Shown piece by piece: positions 32,775 through 41,720 of a stretch of 64,000 bases of DNA. Position numbers and translations under genes: made by a program. The stretch is taken from contig NZ_KB899659.1 in the NCBI RefSeq assembly GCF_000378385.1, positions 1,293,423 through 1,357,422 of the forward strand. Reading direction: 5' to 3'. Position 1 is the first letter of the stretch; every line of letters starts with the position of its first letter. The notes under the pieces were generated by a model. That model ran no database searches and was not told the origin of the DNA. It saw only the letters and a program-made list of their open reading frames with translations. The stretch is from Paenibacillus daejeonensis DSM 15491. GTDB taxonomy: Bacteria > Bacillota > Bacilli > Paenibacillales > Paenibacillaceae.

Positions 32775-34267
32775 TGCCTTTTCCCCCCAGCCATCCACAA
32801 ACTGATTCTTTCCTCTGAGGCTTCTTCGGCGCGTGTTTCCCCAACAATACGCCCTTCATACATGACCAGAATCCGGTCAGAGAGCTTCAGCACCTCTGTC
32901 AACTCCGAGGATACCAGCAGCACGGCCCCACCATCATCGCGTCGCTTCAGCAGCTCGCCATGAATGACCTCCATGGCCCCGACATCAACGCCGCGCGTCG
33001 GTTCGGCTGCAATCAGAAACGGGGAACGGTGCTCTAGCTCACGGGCAACGATCAGCTTCTGCAGATTGCCGCCAGAGAGATGCTGCGCTTTGGTGTCGAG
33101 CGAACCTGTCTTAATGGAGAAGCGCTCCACCCAGCCCCGTACCATCTCACGTACCTTGCCGCCTTTAATCAATCCATATTTAGTATAGCGGTCCGTATGA
33201 CCCATTAAACCATTGTCGGCCACCGTCGCTTCCTTGGCGACACCCCACTGGTAACGGTCCTCGGGAATATGCGCCAGTCCCTGCTCGCGGATTTGGCGAA
33301 CCGAAGCATCTTTGATGTCTTTGCCCTGCAGCCGCAACGCACCTGCATCCGGCTTGGCGAGCCCGGATATGACCTGCAGCAGCTCGGACTGACCATTGCC
33401 AGAGATGCCTGCAATTCCGACGATCTCTCCGGCATGAACGGACAGGTTGATATGATCCAACACAGGTTTGCTGCCGCTCCCGGCAAGCGTGATACCCTCA
33501 AGCTCCAGAATAGGCTGCCCTGGAGTCTGCTCCTTGCGCTGCAGATTCACCAGGTCGCGTCCTACCATAAGCCGTGAAAGCTCGTCCACATTGGTTCCCG
33601 AAGCATCCACGGCCCCCGTGACTTCTCCATCCCGCAATACCGTAATCCGGTCAGCGACGTCCATAACCTCTTGCAGTTTATGAGTAATAATAATGAAGCT
33701 CTTGCCGCTTCGAGCCAGTCTGCGTACCGATTCAAGCAGCTCTTTGACTTCCAGAGGGGTCAATACGCCGGTCGGTTCGTCCAGGATAATAATTTCAGCC
33801 CCCTGGTGCAGCACCTTGAGAATTTCTACACGCTGCTGGACACCAAGCGAGCAGTCGCCGATGACCCGCCTGGGATCAACCGGCATGCCGTATTGCCTGG
33901 AGAGCTCGGCTACTTCAGATATCGCTCTGAACTGATTGATGAATCCGAATCTCCGCGGCTCTCGTCCAATGACAATATTCTCTGCAATGGTAAAGGACGG
34001 ATATAACATAAAATGCTGGTGCACCATGCCAATTCCATTGGCAATCGCATCAGCTGGGGAAGAGAATTGCAACGGTTTTCCGTTTAGCGTAATCGAGCCG
34101 TCTGTCGGCGTTTCCATGCCATACAAGATACGCATCAAAGTGGTTTTGCCTGCACCGTTCTCGCCGACAAGCGCGTGCACTTCGCCTTTCTTTAGCGAAA
34201 AATCCACGTGTTTATTGGCGATGACGCCTCCGTAGGCTTTGGTAATGCCCTTCATCTGGAGCAACAT
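32771..34267 (-). CDS. nupO: Nucleoside ABC transporter ATP-binding protein
   Basis: A 498-residue tandem ATPase as in ribose/nucleoside importers. First domain: Walker A GENGAGKTTLMRIL, signature LGVQQRVEILK (with SLGVQQR in place of LSGGQ), Walker B IIILDEPTGVLTP. Second domain: GISGNGQSELLQ in place of a full Walker A, signature HLSGGNLQKLIVAREL, Walker B FLIAAEPTRGVD. This asymmetry is normal for the family (NupO/YufO). The domains energise nupP/nupQ. Confidence 0.92.
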   Translation of the reverse strand: MLLQMKGITKAYGGVIANKHVDFSLKKGEVHALVGENGAGKTTLMRILYGMETPTDGSITLNGKPLQFSSPADAIANGIGMVHQHFMLYPSFTIAENIVIGREPRRFGFINQFRAISEVAELSRQYGMPVDPRRVIGDCSLGVQQRVEILKVLHQGAEIIILDEPTGVLTPLEVKELLESVRRLARSGKSFIIITHKLQEVMDVADRITVLRDGEVTGAVDASGTNVDELSRLMVGRDLVNLQRKEQTPGQPILELEGITLAGSGSKPVLDHINLSVHAGEIVGIAGISGNGQSELLQVISGLAKPDAGALRLQGKDIKDASVRQIREQGLAHIPEDRYQWGVAKEATVADNGLMGHTDRYTKYGLIKGGKVREMVRGWVERFSIKTGSLDTKAQHLSGGNLQKLIVARELEHRSPFLIAAEPTRGVDVGAMEVIHGELLKRRDDGGAVLLVSSELTEVLKLSDRILVMYEGRIVGETRAEEASEERISLWMAGGKRQ

Positions 34268-34350
34268 GGGGCGGCCTCTCTCCTTTCAGGGGTGTGCAAC
34301 AGGAAACCGGCTGCCAATAGCTGCAGCCGGTATATGGATGTATTGGTCTA

Positions 34351-35424
34351 CTATTGGGCCAGCGGATTAGCGACAACCAGTTCGCCAGACTTAATCTGCT
34401 CCGCCATTTCTTTCAGCTGGTCGATTGTCTCTTGACCGATGAAATCGCTCAGCTCGGATTCGGATTCATGCGTTACAAATGTGATACCAACGCCGCCCTC
34501 TTCCAGGCCGTACTCCACTGCTTCAAATGTGAAGTTGTCTTCGGCAAACGATTTGACAGTCTCATAGGCAACCGCATCGGTACCTTTCAACTGCGACAAT
34601 ACGATATGTTCAGGGTCGAGCACTGTACGGTCGGTATCTTGTCCAGCAGTGTAGAAGCCTTCTTCGCTTGCTGCTTCAAACACGCCATTGTCGCCTACAG
34701 CAGCCATGCCTGCGATGAAGTCTGCACCTTGGGAATGCTGTTGCAATGCCAATTCTTTGGCCTGGGCTGGATCATTGAAGCCGCCGACATAGTTGACCAG
34801 GAACTTCGCTTCAGGGTTCGTTGCTTGCAGACCCTGCTCGAATCCGCCGGTGTATTTCTTCAGCAGCGGTGTATCCATTGCAACGATAGCGCCAACGGTA
34901 TTCGTCTGGGTGGATAGACCTGCAGCCGCGCCCATCAGATAAGCTGCTTCATACTCACGGAAACCAACGCTGCGCACATTCGGCAGATCCACAAATGTGT
35001 CGATAATGGCGAAGGTCTTGTCCGGATTTTCTTGTGCCACTTTGTTCAGCGCGTCTTCCGCTTGGAATGTTGCCGTTACGATCAGATCGTAGTTCTCGGC
35101 TACAGCTGCACGAAGGTTTTGCTCGAATGCTGCCGGATCGGAGGATTCAATCGTCCGAACCTCAAGCCCGAATTCCTCGCCGCCGCGCTTGAAGCCTTCA
35201 TCCATCAGTTGGAAGAACGGGTTTACACCAATCTCTTCTGGCAGGACCAGAACAGCTCTTCTTGTCTCTTCGTTGCTATCGCCGCCAGCGTTGCCTTCCG
35301 CAGCGCCGCTGTTGTTCGGTGTGTTGTTAGGCGTGTTGTTGCCGCCGCCTGAGTTGCCGCCGCAAGCAGCCAGCATCGCAGCTACTACCAGCAGGGATAC
35401 GATGACCAAAAATTGTTTTTTCAT
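34351..35424 (-). CDS. nupN: Nucleoside-binding BMP-family lipoprotein
   Basis: A 357-residue substrate-binding lipoprotein of the BMP (PnrA/TmpC) family. Signal MKKQFLVIVSLLVVAAMLAACGG with the lipobox Cys at about residue 21, then an Asn/Gly/Pro-rich linker. The BMP core follows: NPFFQLMDEGFKRGGEEFGL, DLIVTATFQAEDALNKVA, AAYLMGAAAGLSTQTNTVG, and AGQDTDRTVLDPEHIVLSQLKG. ATG 35424 gives the proper signal peptide behind GGGAGAG. A strong sigma-A promoter lies 41 bases upstream. B. subtilis NupN binds guanosine; ligand here is inferred to be a nucleoside. Confidence 0.92.
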   Translation of the reverse strand: MKKQFLVIVSLLVVAAMLAACGGNSGGGNNTPNNTPNNSGAAEGNAGGDSNEETRRAVLVLPEEIGVNPFFQLMDEGFKRGGEEFGLEVRTIESSDPAAFEQNLRAAVAENYDLIVTATFQAEDALNKVAQENPDKTFAIIDTFVDLPNVRSVGFREYEAAYLMGAAAGLSTQTNTVGAIVAMDTPLLKKYTGGFEQGLQATNPEAKFLVNYVGGFNDPAQAKELALQQHSQGADFIAGMAAVGDNGVFEAASEEGFYTAGQDTDRTVLDPEHIVLSQLKGTDAVAYETVKSFAEDNFTFEAVEYGLEEGGVGITFVTHESESELSDFIGQETIDQLKEMAEQIKSGELVVANPLAQ

Positions 35425-35464
35425 GAGATTCTCTCCCGCTCCTTTGATAAGCACTTTTTCTTAT

Positions 35465-35493
35465 ATCCTAGTAGATCGATCGGAATGTGTCAA
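35465..35493 (-). promoter_or_regulatory. Sigma-A promoter of the nup operon
   Basis: Minus strand: TTGACA (35488-35493), a 17-base spacer, then TAGGAT (35465-35470). It heads nupN. The rest of the gap 35494-35767 is AT-rich and shows no further feature I can name. Confidence 0.8.
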
Positions 35494-35767
35494 TATATCT
35501 ATTTTTCGACATCTTTCGCCATCCTTCTACCTTTGCAATTATAAAACATTTTGCACTTAATTACTATCTTTGATTCCATTCTCTTTTCATTTGCTGCGGA
35601 TTTGTTTAATAGTTCTCAGGACCTCAGTGTCGTGATGTACTATCCGCCTCAAGGCACAACAAAAAAGTCTGAATGATCACAATTTTGTAAACCCTTTTTA
35701 AGAATCTTTTAACAATCGTAATGTATACTGTTTACACATTAGAACAAATGGATTGGAGTGATTGCCC

Positions 35768-35995
35768 GTGAGAACCATGATTCTGTTCCAGAACAAACCC
35801 ATCCCTGTATATCTTACTGAGACCAACAAAAAAGCGCTGGACAAGCTGGCTGATACCCTCAACCGTAAATGGACCAGCGGCAAAAATGCACTCAGACACT
35901 GTCTCCGTTCCCTGATTAGCGTTGAGATCGAAGGCAGCGAGGCTACACTGCACGCGATTAATGAAAAAGACACACTCACGATTTCATTATACTAA
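35768..35995 (+). CDS. Small hypothetical protein
   Basis: A 75-residue soluble protein that I do not recognise. GTG 35768 is chosen because GGAG lies 9 bases upstream; TTG 35762 and ATG 35777 are in frame. It starts with a short beta-like stretch (MILFQNKPIPVYL), then a basic helix region (KKALDKLADTLNRKWTSGKNALRHCLRSL), then another beta pair (VEIEGSEATLHAI, DTLTISLY). A TATACT-type -10 is near 35724 and a strong terminator follows, so it is a single-gene unit. Confidence 0.65.
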   Translation: MRTMILFQNKPIPVYLTETNKKALDKLADTLNRKWTSGKNALRHCLRSLISVEIEGSEATLHAINEKDTLTISLY

Positions 35996-36016
35996 GTACA
36001 AGCTTAAAATGACATA

Positions 36017-36058
36017 AGCCCTTTGCCCCTCCGGAACCGGAGAGGCAAAGGGCTTTTA
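36017..36058 (+). terminator. Intrinsic terminator
   Basis: Stem AGCCCTTTGCC/GGCAAAGGGCT plus inner CTCCGG/CCGGAG, followed by TTTT. It ends the gene at 35768-35995 and faces the converging dehydrogenase gene. Confidence 0.9.
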
Positions 36059-36065
36059 CTTTGTT

Positions 36066-37079
36066 TTACAATTCTACAACCGCCTTGATGACGCCACTCT
36101 CGGGTGACAGCCACCCTTCAAAGGCGTCAATCATCTGTTCAAACTCTGCCCGGTGTGTAATATAACGGTCAATATCAATATGCCCGCCAGCCATCGCCTG
36201 GCGTACCGCATCGAAATCCTCTCGCGTCGCATTACGACTCCCCATCAGGGTGAGCTCCCGCTTATGAAACTCCGGATCATGGAAGCTGATATCCGCCTTC
36301 ACCAGTCCCACATAAACTAGCGTTCCGCCATGAGATGTATAATCAAATGCCTTGCTCATGGAGCCTGCATGTCCTGTCGCATCGAATACCACATCCGGGT
36401 AAGCTCCACCCGTGAGCTCTATCAGCTCATCCGCGGCTTCGGAACCCGCGATAACCGTCGCCTCTGCCCCCGCCCATGACTGACAGAAGCGCAGCCGGTC
36501 CGCTTGCAGATCCATAGCGATCACACGGGCTCCCCGCTGCCTGGCCATTACCATCACGCCAAGACCGATAGGCCCAGCGCCAATGACTAACGCAGTGTCA
36601 CCCGCCTGCAGCCCGGAACGTCTGACCGCATGGGCCCCGATACTAAGCGGCTCTAGCATGGCAGCCTGATCTAGAGACAGATCGTCTGCTGGCAGCAGTT
36701 GTTCTACAGGCACCACAATGCGCTCCCGCATCCCTCCATCCACATGGACACCAAGCACCTGCATCGACATACAGCAGTTGGTTTTTCCTTTGCTGCAAGC
36801 TACACATTGCCCGCATGCCAGATAAGGGATGATACTCACCCGCTGGCCTACGCGCAGCGATTGGCTGCCCTCTCCTAGCGCCTCAATCTCGCCGGACAAT
36901 TCATGTCCCAGAATACGCGGATAGGAGAAGAAAGGCTGATTGCCCTTGTAGGCATGCAGATCCGTACCACAGATGCCGATCCTCCGAATGCGTACGACAG
37001 CTTCTCCGCTCCCGCATGTCGGCGTCTCGCCTTCCGTCATGACCAGGGAATCCGGTGCGTTGCATACGATCTGCTTCAT
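36066..37079 (-). CDS. Zinc-dependent medium-chain alcohol/polyol dehydrogenase
   Basis: A 337-residue MDR dehydrogenase. Catalytic zinc ligands are in GICGTDLHAYKG and GHELSGEIEALG. The structural zinc cysteines are in CGQCVACSKGKTNCC. The Rossmann motif is VIGAGPIGLGVM. It belongs to the sorbitol/threonine/idonate dehydrogenase group. Its ATG overlaps the stop of an aldo/keto reductase gene by 4 bases, and an AraC gene is divergent, which suggests catabolism of a sugar such as L-fucose or L-galactose (inference). Confidence 0.93.
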   Translation of the reverse strand: MKQIVCNAPDSLVMTEGETPTCGSGEAVVRIRRIGICGTDLHAYKGNQPFFSYPRILGHELSGEIEALGEGSQSLRVGQRVSIIPYLACGQCVACSKGKTNCCMSMQVLGVHVDGGMRERIVVPVEQLLPADDLSLDQAAMLEPLSIGAHAVRRSGLQAGDTALVIGAGPIGLGVMVMARQRGARVIAMDLQADRLRFCQSWAGAEATVIAGSEAADELIELTGGAYPDVVFDATGHAGSMSKAFDYTSHGGTLVYVGLVKADISFHDPEFHKRELTLMGSRNATREDFDAVRQAMAGGHIDIDRYITHRAEFEQMIDAFEGWLSPESGVIKAVVEL

Positions 37080-38038
37080 CCTTCTTCTCCTCCTTGTTCT
37101 GCTTCATTATATTCCGCCCGCCCACTAGGCCAGGTGCGTCCCTGAACAGGCGCCAGAATCGCTAGAACTTCTGCCAGCAGCTGCTCGTCCAGCGGCTCCT
37201 CCACCCAGGCTGCATTCCGACGGATATTCTCCTCACTTGCGGAACTGACCAGTGTGGTTGGAATGCGCTCATCTCGGGTCGCGTATTGCACGGCCAGCTT
37301 GGCGATATCCGTCCCTTGAGCAGAACAATACGCTGCGGCCTCCAGGCAAACCTGCTTGAGTTCTTCATCGGCCGGGTGCCAAGATGCCGTCCCCCGCTGA
37401 CTTAACAGTCCCATAGAGAGCGGTGAAGCATTCATCAGTCCGATCTGCCTGGCTTCCAGAAGCGGCACCAGGTCCAATAAGGTGCTGTCGTTTAGGGAGT
37501 AGTGACAGTAGGACAGAATGACATCCACATCGGGGCGGTTCTCCATTAGCGCCTTCTTGAAGGCTGCCAACGGCAGTGCAGACAAGCCGCCGAAGCGAAT
37601 TTTGCCTTGTCTCTTCAGTTCTCCAAGCGCAGGAAGTGCCTCTTCCTCCACTTGACGCCACGGCACGAATTCGAAATCATGCAGCAGCAGAATATCCAGA
37701 TAATCCGTATGCAGTCGCTGCAAACTCTCATCCACGCTGCTCAAGATGCGCTCATACGAATAATCAAAGGTATTCTCCCCATAGCGTCCAGCCTTGGAGG
37801 AAAGTATAAATGCATCGCGGGGCAGCTCACGGAGCGCCGCTCCAAGTACTGTCTCCGCCTTGGTCAGACCATAATAGGGCGAGACGTCGATCAGATTCAT
37901 TCCCACCTCGATTGCCGTGTGGACAGTACGAATGCCTTCTGCAGGATCTACCTCGCGAAACACGGAGCCCACCGATGAGGCGCCAAAGCTTAGGACCGGC
38001 ACCTCCAATCCTGTATTTCCTAGTGCTCTATATTGCAT
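37076..38038 (-). CDS. Aldo/keto reductase (L-galactose/L-fucose dehydrogenase-like)
   Basis: A 320-residue AKR-fold enzyme: MQYRALGNTGLEVPVLSFGASSVGSVF at the N-terminus, NLIDVSPYYGLTKAETVLG with the Asp/Tyr pair, LSSKAGRYGE with the Lys and DILLLHDFEFV with the His. The VGSVFREVD and SPYYG features fit the L-galactose/L-fucose dehydrogenase branch. It is the first gene of a two-gene operon with the zinc dehydrogenase, divergent from an AraC regulator whose start is 108 bases away. Confidence 0.88.
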   Translation of the reverse strand: MQYRALGNTGLEVPVLSFGASSVGSVFREVDPAEGIRTVHTAIEVGMNLIDVSPYYGLTKAETVLGAALRELPRDAFILSSKAGRYGENTFDYSYERILSSVDESLQRLHTDYLDILLLHDFEFVPWRQVEEEALPALGELKRQGKIRFGGLSALPLAAFKKALMENRPDVDVILSYCHYSLNDSTLLDLVPLLEARQIGLMNASPLSMGLLSQRGTASWHPADEELKQVCLEAAAYCSAQGTDIAKLAVQYATRDERIPTTLVSSASEENIRRNAAWVEEPLDEQLLAEVLAILAPVQGRTWPSGRAEYNEAEQGGEEG

Positions 38039-38146
38039 AGCAGCTCCTCCTAACGTTCTTTTCTTTCATTCTAACATCAATGATGTATAATGAAAGAGCT
38101 TATAATTGCAGAAACATACTCTATATTGATGTTATTGGAGGGGATC

Positions 38147-39028
38147 ATGTTGCAGGCTCGCCGCACCATTCCACATGAGACAGGCTTTCCGGTCGCCCTG
38201 GTGTACCGGGATACCAAGAGTCCCCAAGCGGAGTTGCCGGATCACCAGCACGATTGGTATGAGCTGGTTTATGTATACAACGGACAAGGCACCTTCCTGA
38301 TCGATCAAAGTCTCTATACGATGAGGGAAGGCGATCTCTTCTTGATTCCAGGCGGCACCATCCATCATGCCCAACCAGATGAGCTGGTCCCCGTCACTTC
38401 AACGGCATTGTTCTTCCTGCCCTCGCTCCTGCCGATCGCAGCCGGCGAGACCGATGCGCAGCCCTTAGCAACCTACGCACACGCCAGCCAGCGCCGTCAT
38501 TACCGGCTGTCACTCGCGCCTGAACAGCAGCAAACCGTCGCCGACGCCTTGCTTGCCATTCAGCAAGAATTGCACACCCGACAGCATGGGTACCGGCAAG
38601 CCGTCCGGATTCTTTGCCTGCAGCTGCTATTGACCGTATATCGTGAGCAGCGGCGGGACCCTTCCGCCGCAAGCCCCCCGCCTCAAGTAGCGGGACCTGT
38701 ATGGATGCAGGAAAGCCTTCGGCATATTGATGCGCATCCATCGGCTGACCTTGGACTAACCAGTCTCGCACGCAAGGCTGCGGTATCGGCAGCTCATTAC
38801 AGCCGTGTCTTCAAACAATTGACGGGCATGACCGTCTCGGATTACGTAACGGCCAAACGCATGCAACGGGCCACTGAGCTGTTGCTGCATTCCGATCACC
38901 CGGTGAAGACGATTGCCGAGCTGTGCGGCATGGCGAGCATGCCCTATTTTCACCGGATGTTCCAGCGTTACCTCGGTACGACCCCATTGGCGTACAAGAA
39001 AAAGAAGCTCACCTCCGGTCAAGATTGA
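38147..39028 (+). CDS. AraC-family transcriptional regulator
   Basis: A 293-residue regulator. N-terminal cupin sensor: DHQHDWYELVYVYNGQGTFLIDQSLYTMREGDLFLIPGG. C-terminal double HTH (about 190-290): LGLTSLARKAAVSAAHYSRVFKQLTG and KTIAELCGMASMPYFHRMFQRYLGTTP. ATG 38147 is chosen because TTGGAGGGG lies directly upstream; an in-frame ATG at 38090 lacks a ribosome binding site. It is divergent from the sugar dehydrogenase pair, which it probably activates when its sugar is bound. Confidence 0.92.
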   Translation: MLQARRTIPHETGFPVALVYRDTKSPQAELPDHQHDWYELVYVYNGQGTFLIDQSLYTMREGDLFLIPGGTIHHAQPDELVPVTSTALFFLPSLLPIAAGETDAQPLATYAHASQRRHYRLSLAPEQQQTVADALLAIQQELHTRQHGYRQAVRILCLQLLLTVYREQRRDPSAASPPPQVAGPVWMQESLRHIDAHPSADLGLTSLARKAAVSAAHYSRVFKQLTGMTVSDYVTAKRMQRATELLLHSDHPVKTIAELCGMASMPYFHRMFQRYLGTTPLAYKKKKLTSGQD

Positions 39029-39061
39029 CCATGGGGTGAGCTTCTTGTATACGAGAACCGA

Positions 39062-40357
39062 TTACTTGTGGAACTTAACGAGCTCGTCAATGCTTACCGA
39101 CTGTCCGGTGCGGATGGAGCGGTTGGCAGCAATGCCGGTCAGGATCGAACGGGCACCGTCCACATGGTCAGCCGCCCGGTTGAATTCATCCTCGGTCGGT
39201 GTACCAAAGATATCATTCAGCAGAACAGGGTCTCCGCCTCCATGACCGCCCGCTTTCTCTTCCACCTCTACCTCATAAGGGGCGTCGAACATCGGGAATA
39301 CCCGGATCGACTTGTTCTTCAGCGCACCCTCCAGCGCTTTGTCGCCGCCGGAATTCACATAGGATTGCTCAACGATGTTCATTTCGATACGGCCCTTCGT
39401 TCCATTAAAGGCAATGCGATAGCCTTCCCACGGCAAGTAAGCATTAAGAGAATACGTTAGAATCGCTTTGTTCTTGTAGCGCACCATGACGCCCATTGTA
39501 TCCTCGATATTGATTCCATCGCCGAATACGCTTTGGTCACGGATATAACCATCTTCGTGCTCCGCATCCAGGTAGAGTCCCTTGAGCGATTCATGCTGGT
39601 CCATATGCAGAGCAAATGGATCCTCCTGAGCATTCGGGTTGCCTGTAGATCGAGTATAGAAACGCGTCTCGCCACGCTTCTCTGCATTTTCCTTGCCGTA
39701 GAACAGCAGGTCGCCAAAAGCAAACACGGTATCCGGCTGGGAACCGATCCAGAAGTTGACCAGATCGAAGTGATGCGTCGATTTGTGCACCAGCAGACCG
39801 CCGCTGTTGCGTTTATCGCGATGCCATCTGCGGAAGTAGTCGGCACCGTGGCGGGTATTCAGCAGCCATTCGAAGTGAACCGATGTCACCTCGCCGATTG
39901 CACCATCGCGAATCAACTCGCGGGCCTTCGTGTGATGCGGCGCATAACGGTAGTTGAACGTCACCCGCACGTTGCGGCCTGTTCGCTCAACAGCATCCAG
40001 AATGTCCTGACATTTCTCCTCATCTACCGTCATCGGCTTCTCGGTAATGACATCACAGCCGAGCTCCATCGCGCGGATAATATAGGTATGATGGGTACGG
40101 TCAACACTCGTGACAATGACCGAATCAGGCTTTTCTTCTGCGATCATTTTCTCGAATTCATGCGCTTTGTACGTGTTGACCTCATGGTAATCATATTTCT
40201 CCTTCAAACGCCGGTTCGCATAATCCATCCGGGTCTGATTCGTATCGCAAAATGCCGTCAATTCCGACGTGTCTCTATATTCTGTCGCAATGGCACTATA
40301 GAAAAATTCAGCTCTGCCCCCTGAACCAACCAAGACGTACTTTTTTTTGCCGCTCAT
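39062..40357 (-). CDS. Gfo/Idh/MocA-family oxidoreductase
   Basis: A 431-residue NAD(P)-dependent sugar dehydrogenase. Rossmann motif YVLVGSGGRAEFF, VITEKPMTVDEEK with the catalytic Lys, and GGLLVHKSTHHFDLVNFW with the active-site His pair. The long C-terminal domain is of the larger subclass common in Paenibacillus. ATG 40357 (MSGKKKYVLVG) has GGAGG 10 bases upstream; upstream in-frame codons overlap the divergent regulator and are rejected. The AraC gene is divergent, with 121 bases between starts. Confidence 0.93.
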   Translation of the reverse strand: MSGKKKYVLVGSGGRAEFFYSAIATEYRDTSELTAFCDTNQTRMDYANRRLKEKYDYHEVNTYKAHEFEKMIAEEKPDSVIVTSVDRTHHTYIIRAMELGCDVITEKPMTVDEEKCQDILDAVERTGRNVRVTFNYRYAPHHTKARELIRDGAIGEVTSVHFEWLLNTRHGADYFRRWHRDKRNSGGLLVHKSTHHFDLVNFWIGSQPDTVFAFGDLLFYGKENAEKRGETRFYTRSTGNPNAQEDPFALHMDQHESLKGLYLDAEHEDGYIRDQSVFGDGINIEDTMGVMVRYKNKAILTYSLNAYLPWEGYRIAFNGTKGRIEMNIVEQSYVNSGGDKALEGALKNKSIRVFPMFDAPYEVEVEEKAGGHGGGDPVLLNDIFGTPTEDEFNRAADHVDGARSILTGIAANRSIRTGQSVSIDELVKFHK

Positions 40358-40478
40358 GATTAAAGCGCCTCCATTCCTGGGATATGGTTCAAGGTTACAG
40401 CAAATTTTGAAGAAAATCTCCGCATTTTTTGACTTTATTATGCGAACCCCGCATAATTTGTGGTACGGAGGTGCATTG

Positions 40479-41324
40479 ATGGACAACCAAGTGCTATATG
40501 AATCGAAGGAGCCCGTCCTTACCCTTGAATACATGAAACGAATGGCCGATTTTTCCATGCACACGGATCATTATCATGCCAGTTATGAGATCTATTACCT
40601 GATTTCCGGCGAGCGGTTTTACTTCATCCGTGACAGCTCCTATCATGTGCGCAAGGGAGACCTGGTCTTCATTAATAAACGTGAGCTTCACAAAACATCA
40701 GGCACCGGCAGCGCCGGGCATGAACGGCTGGTTATCTATTTTCATGAGGAATGGTTGGATACGCATTTTGCAGAGCATCGGGAGCTGCTGGAAGCACCGT
40801 TCCTGCAACAGCCGCCCGTCGTGCGGCTGCCTGTCCGGGATCAGCTGCATGCGGAACAACTGGTTGAGCGGCTAATGGGCGAGATGACAGGCACAGCGGC
40901 CGGACGGGATTTGGCCATTCGCCAGACGGTTGCCGATCTGCTCCTGCTGGCCTCCAGACATGCGTCAGCTGGCGACGGGATGTCTGCTGAACCGCTCGAT
41001 ACGCCGCTTCACTTGAAGATGTCGGAGATCGCCCGCTTCATCAACGAGCATTATGACCAGCCGATCCATTTGACAAGTCTAGCTGAGCAGTTTTTCCTCA
41101 GTCCCTACTATTTAAGTCGGACCTTCCGCAAAGTCATCGGCCTCACGATGAATGAATATTTGAATTTGGTGCGAATCCGGGCTGCAGAGCAACTGCTGAA
41201 GGACACAGATCTGCCTGTGACCGAAATTGCTGCCAAAGTGGGCTATGACAATTTCTCTCATTTTGGGAAAACCTTCAAAAAGATCACCAAAGCGTCGCCC
41301 CGGATGTATCGCAAAGTCCAGTAA
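40479..41324 (+). CDS. AraC-family transcriptional regulator
   Basis: A 281-residue regulator with an N-terminal cupin (HTDHYHASYEIYYLISGERFYFIRDSSYHVRKGDLVFI) and two C-terminal HTH motifs (IHLTSLAEQFFLSPYYLSRTFRKVIG; VTEIAAKVGYDNFSHFGKTFKKITKASP). ATG 40479 has ACGGAGG upstream. The first HTH and the second HTH are both canonical. It is divergent from the Gfo/Idh/MocA dehydrogenase gene, its likely target. Confidence 0.93.
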   Translation: MDNQVLYESKEPVLTLEYMKRMADFSMHTDHYHASYEIYYLISGERFYFIRDSSYHVRKGDLVFINKRELHKTSGTGSAGHERLVIYFHEEWLDTHFAEHRELLEAPFLQQPPVVRLPVRDQLHAEQLVERLMGEMTGTAAGRDLAIRQTVADLLLLASRHASAGDGMSAEPLDTPLHLKMSEIARFINEHYDQPIHLTSLAEQFFLSPYYLSRTFRKVIGLTMNEYLNLVRIRAAEQLLKDTDLPVTEIAAKVGYDNFSHFGKTFKKITKASPRMYRKVQ

Positions 41325-41336
41325 ATAACCCCACAT

Positions 41337-41369
41337 AACAAAACGCCTCATCCTGGTTGGATGAGGCGC
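41337..41369 (-). terminator. Intrinsic terminator
   Basis: Stem CGCCTCATCC/GGATGAGGCG followed by TTTTGTT on the minus strand. It ends the acidic-protein gene and also lies just after the converging AraC gene. Confidence 0.88.
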
Positions 41370-41407
41370 TCCGCCCACCGGCGGCTATGCTGCAATGAAG
41401 GGACCGG

Positions 41408-41590
41408 CTAGTTGTCCGAATCGTCCGAGTCAGATTCATCCTCGGATTCGTCTTCTTCTTCCTCCAGCTCGTCTTCTTCTGCTTCCTCTACGTCGTCTGC
41501 CTCTTCAGCAGCCGCTTGTTCGTCGAACACCAACTCGATACCGCCTGATTCTTGTCCTTCTTCCACCGGGAGCTGCTCTGCCTCACTCAT
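41408..41590 (-). CDS. Highly acidic small protein
   Basis: A 60-residue protein with 31 Asp/Glu residues and no Lys, Arg or His. The C-terminal half is almost only E, D and S (DESEDESDSDDSDN at the end). GGAGGG lies at normal spacing before the ATG and a terminator follows, which supports a real gene. Such polyanionic tails bind cations or basic proteins, or mimic DNA; the function is not known. It is likely disordered. Confidence 0.7.
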   Translation of the reverse strand: MSEAEQLPVEEGQESGGIELVFDEQAAAEEADDVEEAEEDELEEEEDESEDESDSDDSDN

Positions 41591-41720
41591 ACCGATCCCT
41601 CCATTGATTCATTGTTCATTGCAGAATCAGTATAGCATGGGGAATCGGCGAAGCTTGTCTAACGGTGACGGACAACATTACAATTTCATGACGGCAGGAT
41701 CACAACTGCTCGACCGTTCT

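Noticed and set aside
39533..40324. 263-residue rightward frame in the Gfo/Idh/MocA gene
   Set aside because: It is antisense to the dehydrogenase core and lacks a ribosome binding site.
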